This document shows, piece after piece, positions 1-5,578 of a stretch of DNA of 29,393 nt (positions are counted from its first letter, which is position 1; every line of letters starts with the position of its first letter). Below the pieces are notes generated by a model. The model was not told the DNA's origin. It was given only the letters and a program-made list of their open reading frames with translations, and ran no database searches. The DNA comes from a virus. The stretch covers positions 1 to 29,393 of IMG/VR virus record IMGVR_UViG_3300043409_001530, one strand, 5' to 3'. The position numbers and the translations under genes are program-made.

Positions 1-148
1 GATGATCATTATCTGCCCTCTCGCGCCACCAATTCTGTGATGCGGTCAGCGCGGCAACCCGCGCCTCTAGTTCTGCGATGCGTAATTGCATTCTTTGATA
101 TTCGGCCCTTGCAGAATACATCGTTGGATGATTGTCCCAAGGTATCAT
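1..148 (-). CDS. Small coiled-coil protein, C-terminus cut by window edge
   Basis: This open frame starts at the ATG read leftward from base 148 and leaves the window after 49 codons. The visible protein begins MIPWDNHPTMYSARAEYQRM and then has a heptad-like segment (RIAELEARVAAL). The first 24 residues are identical to those of the gene at 1358-1648, and the two genes share 82 identical bases that include the ribosome binding site. The sequence ahead of the start is AGAGGTGACGAA, the junction used throughout this array. It is the downstream-most member of the leftward early operon seen here. Function is unknown; the only supportable description is a small, probably helical, oligomerising protein and a diverged paralogue of its neighbour. 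Confidence 0.7.
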   Translation of the reverse strand, partial: MIPWDNHPTMYSARAEYQRMQLRIAELEARVAALTASQNWWRERADNDH

Positions 149-159
149 TTCGTCACCTC
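78..159. repeat. 82-bp direct repeat, copy 1
   Basis: Bases 78-159 are identical to 1578-1659, exactly 1500 bases apart. The repeat covers the ribosome binding site, start codon and first 23-24 codons of two paralogous small genes. Identity stops within the codons of the I-(A/E)-E-L-E motif. Confidence 0.95.
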
Positions 160-160
160 T

Positions 161-232
161 TTAGCGAAAAAACAATATCGTTATAAGAATAATTAGAACG
201 ATAATAATTGCCATCGTAAATCTCCAATTCAT
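161..232 (-). CDS. 23-residue single-membrane-segment peptide
   Basis: A short frame starts with the ATG that overlaps the stop of the 229-486 gene (ATGA) and ends in TAA at 161. The peptide is MNWRFTM followed by a hydrophobic run of I, V, L and T (about residues 7-22) and a final FFR. That is long enough to cross a membrane once. The GAGGTGACGAA ribosome binding site lies at the end of the upstream gene, and the next gene's own copy follows directly after this stop. The exact fit between two junctions is the main reason to believe it. Function is unknown; membrane insertion is inferred from composition. Confidence 0.55.
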   Translation of the reverse strand: MNWRFTMAIIIVLIILITILFFR

Positions 233-486
233 TTCGTCACCTCTTCCAGATATTCAGCCGCTTTCATGTCCTCATCCAGACAATAACAACCCTCAACCGT
301 GTCGTTGTGTCCCTGTGCGTAGCCTGCTTTAAACGCGGCTACCGCTTGCCGCTCCAGTTCTGCAATGCGCTGTAGCAACCTGTTTAGTTCTTTTGCTGCG
401 CTTACTTCGCGATCTGAGTTTGGTCTAACGCCCCATCCTGCTGTCGTGGCATTTATGTAAAAATCGCGTGGTGGATTACGTTTCAT
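229..486 (-). CDS. Small coiled-coil phage protein
   Basis: An 85-residue protein with a predicted helical middle (LNRLLQRIAELERQAVAAF, about residues 34-52) and a short C-terminal segment with two cysteines (CYC). It ends in EEVTK because its last codons contain the Shine-Dalgarno sequence of the next gene. Its start overlaps the stop of the 483-701 gene by four bases. The RIAELE motif is shared with most other proteins of this array and is encoded by nearly the same bases each time. No known family is recognised. Early timing is inferred from the operon with ssb and the recombination genes. Confidence 0.65.
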   Translation of the reverse strand: MKRNPPRDFYINATTAGWGVRPNSDREVSAAKELNRLLQRIAELERQAVAAFKAGYAQGHNDTVEGCYCLDEDMKAAEYLEEVTK

Positions 487-701
487 CCCGTCACCTCTTC
501 TGGCTCATCCTTATAAAACTCTTCTTCGATTCTCGGTTTTGGTCGCTGTGCGCGTAGTTCGTAATGCGTAGCGGTTTCAGCGTCTATTCCGTTCCAATAA
601 TTGTCAGCAAGTCTGTCGTAGTCAATTCGGTCAGGGTCACCGCCTGATCTCCAAACTTCATAAAATACATCTGCTTCATAATCCCTTCTTTTATCACTCA
701 T
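483..701 (-). CDS. Small acidic hypothetical protein
   Basis: A 72-residue acidic protein rich in Asp, Glu, Tyr and Arg, with the sequence DRIDYDRLADNYWNGI in its centre. It lacks the IAELE coiled-coil motif of its neighbours, so it is a different kind of cassette in the same array. It ends in EEVTG, which places GAGGTGACGGG just ahead of the next start, and it overlaps genes on both sides by four bases. No family is recognised. Small acidic early phage proteins sometimes mimic DNA or bind host enzymes, but nothing here shows that. Confidence 0.65.
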   Translation of the reverse strand: MSDKRRDYEADVFYEVWRSGGDPDRIDYDRLADNYWNGIDAETATHYELRAQRPKPRIEEEFYKDEPEEVTG

Positions 702-961
702 TCCGTCACCTCTTCCTTGATTGTTTCAAGCCCACAATTACATTCTGGATGAAATGCGTAGTGTTGTTGCACAATTGCGCAATCTCTCTTGTGTTGGACA
801 TATGGACGTATTTTGTCCAGTCGCGCTTCCAGTTCTGCGATGCGCGTCAGCAGTTCGCCACGGTCTTCATCCGCTAAATGCAACTCATCAGTGAATATGA
901 TTTTCCCGTAAGCATTTCTGTTCTTGGTGTCATGCCGCGCTTTGATCTCTTCAATGCTCAT
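698..961 (-). CDS. Small coiled-coil protein with Cys/His-rich tail
   Basis: An 87-residue protein. The N-terminal half is charged; residues about 35-50 carry the array motif (LLTRIAELEARLDKI); the C-terminal half holds His and Cys residues (HKRDCAIVQQHY, then HPECNCG), which could bind one metal ion. This C-terminal pattern (C-A...H...HxxCxCG) resembles one found in many short phage proteins of unknown role. It ends EEVTE with the embedded ribosome binding site and is coupled by ATGA to both neighbours. No function is assigned. Confidence 0.65.
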   Translation of the reverse strand: MSIEEIKARHDTKNRNAYGKIIFTDELHLADEDRGELLTRIAELEARLDKIRPYVQHKRDCAIVQQHYAFHPECNCGLETIKEEVTE

Positions 962-1128
962 TTCGTTTCATCTTCCTTTGGTATTGGTACACCATCATGA
1001 CATTCAGGACACTCCAGAATGGTTGCAATACTTGGAAATACAGCTACCCACTCTCGGCCACAATGGTTACAGCAAATCAATGAAACGGTATGCGGCCTAA
1101 CAGAGTCTATGTCCGTGACTGTTGCCAT
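958..1128 (-). CDS. 56-residue zinc-ribbon-like protein
   Basis: The frame opens at the ATG read leftward from 1128, two bases after the stop of the upstream gene, and closes with a TGA that overlaps the next start. The protein has two paired-cysteine knuckles, CCNHCGREW near residues 19-27 and LECPECH near 39-44, the spacing expected of a small zinc ribbon. It ends EDETK, a variant of the EEVTK ending, so its junction has a weaker Shine-Dalgarno sequence (GAAGATGAAACG). It fills what would otherwise be a gap in a tightly packed operon. The partner is unknown. Confidence 0.65.
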   Translation of the reverse strand: MATVTDIDSVRPHTVSLICCNHCGREWVAVFPSIATILECPECHDGVPIPKEDETK

Positions 1129-1130
1129 AT

Positions 1131-1361
1131 TCACTTCGTCACCTCTTTGAGTGCCGCATTAAGATGGGAGACTGCCACCCATTTAGGTTCACCCCATGAT
1201 TTGTCAATACCCGTCACATCACTAATTTTATTGGCAGTCCAGCGTCGCAAGTCGCGTATACGCTCAACCCGCGCCTCCAGTTCTGCGATGTGCTTTTTTA
1301 ACTGGGTATTTTCTTGTCGCGCTTCATCACGTTCATCTTGCAGCAAGTCCAGTAAGTTCAT
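1131..1361 (-). CDS. Small coiled-coil protein
   Basis: A 76-residue protein that is almost entirely helical in appearance at its N-terminus: an acidic/basic heptad stretch (DLLQDERDEARQENTQLKKH) followed by IAELEARVERI. The start MNLLDLL was chosen over an upstream ATG because AAAAGGTGACGAA precedes it and because it overlaps the stop of the 1358-1648 gene by four bases. It ends KEVTK. The C-terminal half contains ISDVTGIDKSWGEPKW. It most likely forms a parallel dimer or trimer through the coiled coil. Function unknown. Confidence 0.65.
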   Translation of the reverse strand: MNLLDLLQDERDEARQENTQLKKHIAELEARVERIRDLRRWTANKISDVTGIDKSWGEPKWVAVSHLNAALKEVTK

Positions 1362-1648
1362 TTCGTCACCTTTTCCCGATACCAACGATGGTCACGTTCC
1401 AAAATGTATTTTTTATCGTTGATGATTATTTCATACAGGTTTGGGTTTGTAAGTGCAGATGCATACCGCTCAACTATCTTTTCCAGTTCTGCGATGCGCT
1501 TATTTGCTGCAATATGCTCATCTTTCCAGTATTGTGATGTGCGCTCTCTGGTTTTTAATTCAGCCTCCAGTTCTTCAATGCGTAATTGCATTCTTTGATA
1601 TTCGGCCCTTGCAGAATACATCGTTGGATGATTGTCCCAAGGTATCAT
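1358..1648 (-). CDS. Small coiled-coil protein, paralogue of the leftmost gene
   Basis: A 96-residue protein. Residues 1-24 match the leftmost gene exactly; after the motif IEELEAELKT the two diverge, though TSQYWKDE here resembles ASQNWWRE there. A second heptad segment, KRIAELEKIVERY, follows at about residues 49-61, and the end is EKVTK. Start and stop overlap the neighbouring genes by four bases each. The pattern suggests duplication or recombination between array members, with the break inside the shared coiled-coil codons. No catalytic motif is visible. Confidence 0.65.
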   Translation of the reverse strand: MIPWDNHPTMYSARAEYQRMQLRIEELEAELKTRERTSQYWKDEHIAANKRIAELEKIVERYASALTNPNLYEIIINDKKYILERDHRWYREKVTK

Positions 1649-1659
1649 TTCGTCACCTC
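1578..1659. repeat. 82-bp direct repeat, copy 2
   Basis: Second copy of the repeat at 78-159, without mismatches. It spans the junction and 5' end of the 1358-1648 gene and the last codons of the metallopeptidase gene. Confidence 0.95.
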
Positions 1660-2520
1660 CACTCTCGCTATCCCGTCAACAAAACTCAAATACGCCACCG
1701 CAAACCCATTCGGCAACGTCCGCTTATCCCCCGGCATCATGTCCTCATATTTGAGCGTGGCGTTTGCAAAGTCGCCCTCCAGATCAGGATGCCCGTTGGG
1801 AAATAATTCATGGATGTACAGTTTTTCCGCCACGTTCTCGCCCGAATCAAATGGGTAGTCAAGGCGGGTGGATAGGTACACGTTCTTGCCATCATTCCGC
1901 AAAACTACGTGCTTGTATTCATCAGGATGCAGGCCAGCCATCTCGACGGGCGCAATTAGCACTTGCTGGCTTGATACAATCGTCACCGACTCCTTTTCAC
2001 GAAACCACCCCATGCAGACGATCAGCGGCGAGATCATGCCGACGATATGGTCGTTGCTGCCCATGATGCTGGTATTGTCGCCCAGCTTGTCGACCTTGCC
2101 ATTGCGGATGCTGTGGCTATGCCCCAACCCGCTGCCGAAGGTTCCCTTACCATTGTGAAGGACCTCATGAATCGTGGTCTTATCACCGCACCCATACGTG
2201 TCGAATGCAACGCTTTCATTGCCGCCGCCGCCCTCGGCCTCACCGCAGCGGTTGCCGCCGATGTTGCCGCCCAGGATGTGGCGGAAGAATGGATCGAAGC
2301 CACTCGTGCCGCCCGCCTTGATAAAGGCATCAATATCCTTCCGCGCCCATGTCGGGCCAGAGGTGGGCTGCGTACCTTCGTAGGTGAAGCCGCGCACATC
2401 GAAAGACTGGTCCGAGTAAAAATCCAGATAGCGTTTCAGTTTCTTCGCACGGTCCACAGGATCGAACTTGACCTGTGACCCGGCGCGGTGGAATATGCCG
2501 ATGGTGTTTTTATCTTTCAT
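1645..2520 (-). CDS. Gametolysin (M11)-like zinc metallopeptidase
   Basis: A 291-residue protein with the zinc-site signature HEVLH (His118, Glu119, His122). Asn123 follows, and then SGLGHS with His134 as the likely third ligand. A Met-turn-like GDNTSIMG comes at 147-154 and GW at 171-172. In the M11/M6 families the order is HExxHNxGLxH, then a D-x-S/T-x-MG turn, then LGW; here six residues (GKGTFG) are inserted between Asn123 and Ser130. Removing them restores HExxHxxGxxH. A glycine-rich stretch lies at 84-100. There is no signal peptide, so the protein is probably cytoplasmic or carried in the particle. The C-terminal 110 residues look like a separate beta-rich domain. It sits in the early operon, ATGA-coupled on both sides. 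A substrate cannot be inferred. Confidence 0.6.
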   Translation of the reverse strand: MKDKNTIGIFHRAGSQVKFDPVDRAKKLKRYLDFYSDQSFDVRGFTYEGTQPTSGPTWARKDIDAFIKAGGTSGFDPFFRHILGGNIGGNRCGEAEGGGGNESVAFDTYGCGDKTTIHEVLHNGKGTFGSGLGHSHSIRNGKVDKLGDNTSIMGSNDHIVGMISPLIVCMGWFREKESVTIVSSQQVLIAPVEMAGLHPDEYKHVVLRNDGKNVYLSTRLDYPFDSGENVAEKLYIHELFPNGHPDLEGDFANATLKYEDMMPGDKRTLPNGFAVAYLSFVDGIARVEVTK

Positions 2521-2521
2521 T
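2501..2521. repeat. 21-bp direct repeat at start of peptidase gene
   Basis: Bases 2501-2521 equal 2677-2697. Both copies encode the start and MKDKNTI of two adjacent but otherwise unrelated genes. Confidence 0.9.
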
Positions 2522-2696
2522 CAATAATCTCCGGCAGCGTCTGTATATCCTGCATTTTTCCGCAACCGTCACAGCGGAACCCTATCATGTCACGCCGTCC
2601 TTCGCGCCAGCAAAAAACCTTTCCGTAGTTCCACTTTAATAGATGTGCGATCCAGTGCATAAATAGCTTCACGCCTATGGTGTTTTTATCTTTCAT
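2517..2696 (-). CDS. 59-residue CxxC mini-protein
   Basis: The start is the ATG at 2696, preceded by ACAGGTGAAGAA; a longer frame would run into the ssb gene. The protein begins MKDKNTIG, the same eight residues that begin the peptidase next door. It then has a hydrophobic/aromatic stretch (LFMHWIAHLLKWNYGKVF) and a CDGCGK knuckle at about residues 42-47, preceded by Cys29. It may bind one metal ion. Its stop overlaps the start of the peptidase gene, so the two are translationally coupled. No family recognised. Confidence 0.6.
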   Translation of the reverse strand: MKDKNTIGVKLFMHWIAHLLKWNYGKVFCWREGRRDMIGFRCDGCGKMQDIQTLPEIIE

Positions 2697-2697
2697 T
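2677..2697. repeat. 21-bp direct repeat at start of CxxC mini-protein
   Basis: Copy of 2501-2521, 176 bases away, at the start codon of the upstream gene. Confidence 0.9.
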
Positions 2698-2716
2698 TCT
2701 TCACCTGTTGTTAAAT

Positions 2717-2775
2717 GCCGCTGCCAGTGTTGGCCCGGTAGCCGCTCGTTGGATCGGTTCCCGGCAGGCAGCGGC
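2717..2775. repeat. Inverted repeat downstream of ssb
   Basis: GCCGCTGCC at 2717-2725 pairs perfectly with GGCAGCGGC at 2767-2775; the enclosed 41 bases contain further GC-rich complementary pieces. It fills the untranslated gap between the ssb stop and the next start, so the operon mRNA should form a large hairpin there. No uridine run follows, so an RNA-stability or translation-control structure is more likely than a terminator. Confidence 0.6.
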
Positions 2776-2782
2776 GGTAAAC

Positions 2783-3169
2783 TCAAAAGGGCGTGTCATC
2801 GTCGATAAAGTCGGGTTGCGGTTCTGGCTTTCGGAATCCTGCCGCCTTTGGCTTGTCCTCAGTCGGCTTGCCGCCCTGCAACGCAACCTCCGCAACCTTC
2901 AGTTCCAGGCTTGTGCCTGCTTTCCCGTCCTTTTCCCATGTGCGAAGATCAAGCTCACCGGATACCGTTACGGGCGTTCCCTTCGTTACGTGCGGCGCTA
3001 ATGCCTCACCACGCTTGCCCCACATTGAACACTTGATGAACAGTGCGTGCTTCTTATCGCCGTAACCGACATCAGACGCAACGGTGAACCCAAGAACGGC
3101 ATCACCACCCGCCGTGTACCTCTGCTCGGCGTCTGCCGTGACGCGCCCTACTGCTGTAAATACGTTCAT
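2783..3169 (-). CDS. ssb: Single-stranded DNA-binding protein
   Basis: A 128-residue protein with the OB-fold layout of bacterial and phage SSB. It starts MNVFTAVGRVTADAEQRYT, continues through VLGFTVASD, ALFIKCSMWGKRGEAL and GTPVTVSGEL, and has a disordered Pro/Lys-rich linker and the acidic tip DDDTPF, which docks partner proteins. The length is typical of short phage SSBs. It coats single-stranded DNA during replication and recombination. Its neighbours, the exonuclease and ERF annealing protein, make a standard recombination set. Its stop is followed by an 86-base structured gap before the next gene. Confidence 0.93.
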   Translation of the reverse strand: MNVFTAVGRVTADAEQRYTAGGDAVLGFTVASDVGYGDKKHALFIKCSMWGKRGEALAPHVTKGTPVTVSGELDLRTWEKDGKAGTSLELKVAEVALQGGKPTEDKPKAAGFRKPEPQPDFIDDDTPF

Positions 3170-3170
3170 T

Positions 3171-3800
3171 TCAATCCTCTGCCATCTTGCGGAATGTTAA
3201 AACCATTGCGTCCAGTTCACTGATAAACCGATCAGTCTCGGCCTTGATCTCTGCGATCTTCGCATCATCCCGCCAGACCTTGACGAGGTGGTGCATCTTG
3301 AAAGCGTCCGGGTGGTATGAGAAGAAATCGCACCACTGCGTACCTGTGACCCACATCTGCCCTTGAACCTGTAACTGATATTCAGCAGGCAGACCGCCAT
3401 CCAGCACGTAGCTGATATGTGTCTCAAGGTTTGGGTTTTTGAACTCAACCAGTCCCCTGTCCTCAATCATCCCGTCAACGCTTGCGCCTACGCGCTTGTC
3501 CTCGTCCAGGTAGATAAGGCCGTGCTGCATTACGTCATGCCCGGTCAGCATCGAATAATAGTCCCTGCTTTCCGGTTCACGCCGCGTACCTTCTGCCATT
3601 GCCGCGTTCGTATATCCCTCTGCCGCCGGTCTGCCGGTCACAATGGAATTGGCAAGCGTGATCATGTACTTCTTGCGGGTCAGTGATGGCTCAGAACCGC
3701 GACCTTTCGACATGACCGCCTTAAACTGCGAAGCGGTCACGACTGTTGCTCTGGCGTCCAGCCATTCCTGACTGCCCTGCTCTGCTGGGTGAATAATCAT
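3171..3800 (-). CDS. YqaJ/lambda-exonuclease-type recombination nuclease
   Basis: A 209-residue protein of the YqaJ viral recombinase family (PD-(D/E)XK fold). The N-terminal EQGSQEWLDARATVVTASQF is the characteristic W-x-x-x-R...TAS signature. The active-site pieces are GASVDGMI (Asp of motif II) and LVEFKNPN (E-x-K), followed by EYQLQVQGQMWVTG. The start at 3800 was taken because it overlaps the ERF gene stop by four bases (ATGA) and a GG-rich site precedes it; a start 30 codons earlier would lie inside ERF. The family degrades one strand of DNA ends to give 3' tails for annealing by the neighbouring ERF protein. Confidence 0.88.
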   Translation of the reverse strand: MIIHPAEQGSQEWLDARATVVTASQFKAVMSKGRGSEPSLTRKKYMITLANSIVTGRPAAEGYTNAAMAEGTRREPESRDYYSMLTGHDVMQHGLIYLDEDKRVGASVDGMIEDRGLVEFKNPNLETHISYVLDGGLPAEYQLQVQGQMWVTGTQWCDFFSYHPDAFKMHHLVKVWRDDAKIAEIKAETDRFISELDAMVLTFRKMAED

Positions 3801-4507
3801 TTGGCTACCCTCTTCTTGGCTGCGATAGCCTTCTGTGCAACTGGCAACCGGAATACCGGCATATCTTCCAGAGACTGAATCTTCATCCATGTGCAGAACT
3901 TCTGTTCATCGGCATCAACCGCCGCCAGTTCATCCCGCAGGGTTGCCGCGACCTTTTTGCTGATCGTTTCAACGCTCGCACGGTAGCCGTCATCATCCTC
4001 ATCGGAAGCAACCAGGTTGAGCGCGTTCATCAGCGCGTACCGTTTCGCGTATGAGTTCGCTGAACCCACCTTCTGCGTGTCGTTTACCTTCATGGCATCG
4101 TCTATACAGGCCGCGAACTCGGACACCTCAGAATGACCGTCACGGTGCGTCACAGTGCATACTGCGGTGATCACCGTGTCACCCGTCATGTAGGTGCTGA
4201 ACCTTACCGCCAGACCGCAACGCTCAAGGATCGGCCTGATCGTCTTGATCACGGTATCCAATGGCGCGTAAACGTACCTGTCAGCCTTACGCGTCTTCTC
4301 AATCGTCGGACATGACGCTTGGAAGTCTGCCAGAGCGCGACTGAAGGCTATTCTGGCCTCGTTTGCCTGCCACCGCTCCTGAAGGGTAAGCATTTTGTCT
4401 AACTGGTCTGCATCAACGCCACGCTCGATCATAGCCTGCATTAACTGCATCGGTGTCGGTGTATGTTGCACCTCGGCGGGTGCGGTCAATTCGAATGTTT
4501 TGTTCAT
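3797..4507 (-). CDS. erf: ERF-family single-strand annealing protein
   Basis: A 236-residue protein. The core has the ERF signature: FSRALADFQASCPTIEK, then YVYAPLDTVIKTIRPIL..GLAVRFS, the glycine/serine turn KVGSANSYAKRYALMNALN, and the acidic DEDDDGY. The start MNKTFEL at 4507 is preceded by GGAGATTGCTAAT; the stop of the upstream gene is two bases away. ERF proteins form rings that anneal complementary single strands and, with the exonuclease and SSB beside it, drive recombination and genome circularisation. The C-terminal 45 residues are rich in Lys and Ala and are not part of the conserved core. Confidence 0.92.
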   Translation of the reverse strand: MNKTFELTAPAEVQHTPTPMQLMQAMIERGVDADQLDKMLTLQERWQANEARIAFSRALADFQASCPTIEKTRKADRYVYAPLDTVIKTIRPILERCGLAVRFSTYMTGDTVITAVCTVTHRDGHSEVSEFAACIDDAMKVNDTQKVGSANSYAKRYALMNALNLVASDEDDDGYRASVETISKKVAATLRDELAAVDADEQKFCTWMKIQSLEDMPVFRLPVAQKAIAAKKRVAK

Positions 4508-4508
4508 A

Positions 4509-4745
4509 TTAGCAATCTCCATCGTAATCACGTTCAGGCATTTCCACTTCGCGCCCGTTACGCATTACAGCCGCTTCGCAGCAGTCGGAAACATACTCAG
4601 GGCTGGAATCGAATCCCTTTTGTCCCCAGTATTCGTACTCGCCTATGCCATTGTCCACGACGATGCCCTTGCAGGGTTGTAGGCAGTTGTCGCAGTAATC
4701 CTCATCTTCTGGCAGATTGTCAGCATCATAGACTTTCATGGTCAT
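4509..4745 (-). CDS. Small Cys-rich, probably metal-binding protein
   Basis: A 78-residue acidic protein with cysteines in two groups, YCDNCLQPCKG at about residues 17-27 and SDCCEAAV near 53-60, ending in DGDC. CxxCxxxC plus CC is compatible with a zinc knuckle. The start at 4745 overlaps the previous stop (ATGA); an ATG two codons later is also possible, and neither has a strong Shine-Dalgarno sequence. It lies directly ahead of erf in the same operon. Function unknown. Confidence 0.65.
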   Translation of the reverse strand: MTMKVYDADNLPEDEDYCDNCLQPCKGIVVDNGIGEYEYWGQKGFDSSPEYVSDCCEAAVMRNGREVEMPERDYDGDC

Positions 4746-5008
4746 TCCGGCGCCGGCAGGCAAAGCAACTCGGCTTTGCGCTGCTCAAGGACGTTGTTCA
4801 TGGCGGTATTCGTTGCGATCTCTTCGTTGAGAGTGTCGGTAGCGGACTTTACGACCTCCGAGTGATCAACATCAATGTCGATTTCAATCTGCTTCACGAC
4901 AATCCACTTCTCGACTGTTGGCTTATGATCGAAAAGGGAGAGGCAATCATAATTGCCACGGGCAAACTTCTCCGGGTTGGTTATCACTAAATATTGGGTT
5001 AATTTCAT
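4742..5008 (-). CDS. Hypothetical early protein
   Basis: An 88-residue protein with a mixed alpha/beta look (MKLTQYLVITNPEKF, then WIVVKQIEIDIDVDHSEVV). The start is well supported by AGGAGAATACT ahead of the ATG. The leader CAACCACAGGA also occurs ahead of the 5226 start, so the first two genes of the operon share a translation-initiation leader. No family recognised. Confidence 0.7.
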   Translation of the reverse strand: MKLTQYLVITNPEKFARGNYDCLSLFDHKPTVEKWIVVKQIEIDIDVDHSEVVKSATDTLNEEIATNTAMNNVLEQRKAELLCLPAPE

Positions 5009-5052
5009 AGTATTCTCCTGTGGTTGTTAATGTAACTCGGTTGATTCTCAAA

Positions 5053-5226
5053 CTATGCGACATACCAGCTACAGAAAATCTGCGCCGCTGCCCGCGCCAT
5101 CAGGCCGGTGGTGAAGCCGGTTCCCTCGCCAAGCAGCCTACCCGTCCATGCATCATGGACTTTGAAAGACCACACGGTCTTGTATTCGTTGGGCTGTACG
5201 TCGATTCTGAATTTCGAATCTTTCAT
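5053..5226 (-). CDS. 57-residue hypothetical, first gene of leftward operon
   Basis: The start at 5226 (MKDSKFRIDV) has CACAGGACAAAACACC before it. Upstream ATGs would place the start at or before the promoter's -10 region. The protein has an antiparallel-strand look (YKTVWSFKVHDAWTGRLLG) followed by a short hydrophobic helix (GLMARAAAQIFCSWYVA). The transcript start predicted from the promoter at 5257-5285 leaves a leader of only about 20-25 bases. No known family. Confidence 0.65.
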   Translation of the reverse strand: MKDSKFRIDVQPNEYKTVWSFKVHDAWTGRLLGEGTGFTTGLMARAAAQIFCSWYVA

Positions 5227-5256
5227 GGTGTTTTGTCCTGTGGTTGTCATGTGTCC

Positions 5257-5285
5257 ATAGTAAACCCGCTTAATGCAGTTTGCAA
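5257..5285 (-). promoter_or_regulatory. Leftward early promoter (candidate)
   Basis: Read on the minus strand: TTGCAA (5285-5280), 17 bases, TACTAT (5262-5257). This is a good sigma70 match just upstream of the first gene of the left operon and back to back with the rightward promoter. Confidence 0.65.
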
Positions 5286-5305
5286 GTGTTTTTCGCACAT
5301 TTCGC

Positions 5306-5334
5306 TTGTTTGTTTATATTTCGAGTGCTATGAT
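5306..5334 (+). promoter_or_regulatory. Rightward early promoter (candidate)
   Basis: TTGTTT (5306-5311), 17 bases, TATGAT (5329-5334), ending 31 bases before the start of the HTH gene. TTTCG occurs three times in this interval (5291, 5300, 5319) and could mark operator half-sites between the two promoters. Confidence 0.65.
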
Positions 5335-5365
5335 TCACTCACAGTACACAACAGAGGAAAACGCA

Positions 5366-5578
5366 ATGATCTCAAACACCATCAGGAAAGGTATCAAAAT
5401 CGCACTGATTCAGGCCGACGAGAATGTCACTTCAGCAGCCAAGCGTGCAGGCATAGGCCGGTCAAGCATTTACCGCTTCTGCAAAGGGTCGAATGATATT
5501 AACGTCAACAAGCTGGATGCATTTTGCAACAAAGGGCTGGGCAAGACGCTGGCTGAAATCCTGGAGTTGGGCAAATGA
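5366..5578 (+). CDS. Small helix-turn-helix regulator (Cro-like position)
   Basis: A 70-residue protein with a helix-turn-helix at about residues 21-41 (VTSAAKRAGIGRSSIYRFCKG), followed by the segment that completes a lambda-repressor-like or Fis-like fold. The start at 5366 is preceded by AGAGGAAAACGCA; earlier in-frame ATGs lie over the promoter and were rejected. As first gene of the rightward operon and divergent from the leftward operon, it occupies the place of Cro in lambdoid phages and probably represses one or both promoters. No larger CI-type repressor is encoded nearby. Confidence 0.8.
   Translation: MISNTIRKGIKIALIQADENVTSAAKRAGIGRSSIYRFCKGSNDINVNKLDAFCNKGLGKTLAEILELGK

Noticed and set aside
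64-1582. Regularly recurring short repeats considered as a CRISPR array
   Set aside because: Spacing is irregular (about 80-470 bases), and each copy is part of a coding sequence for a coiled-coil motif.
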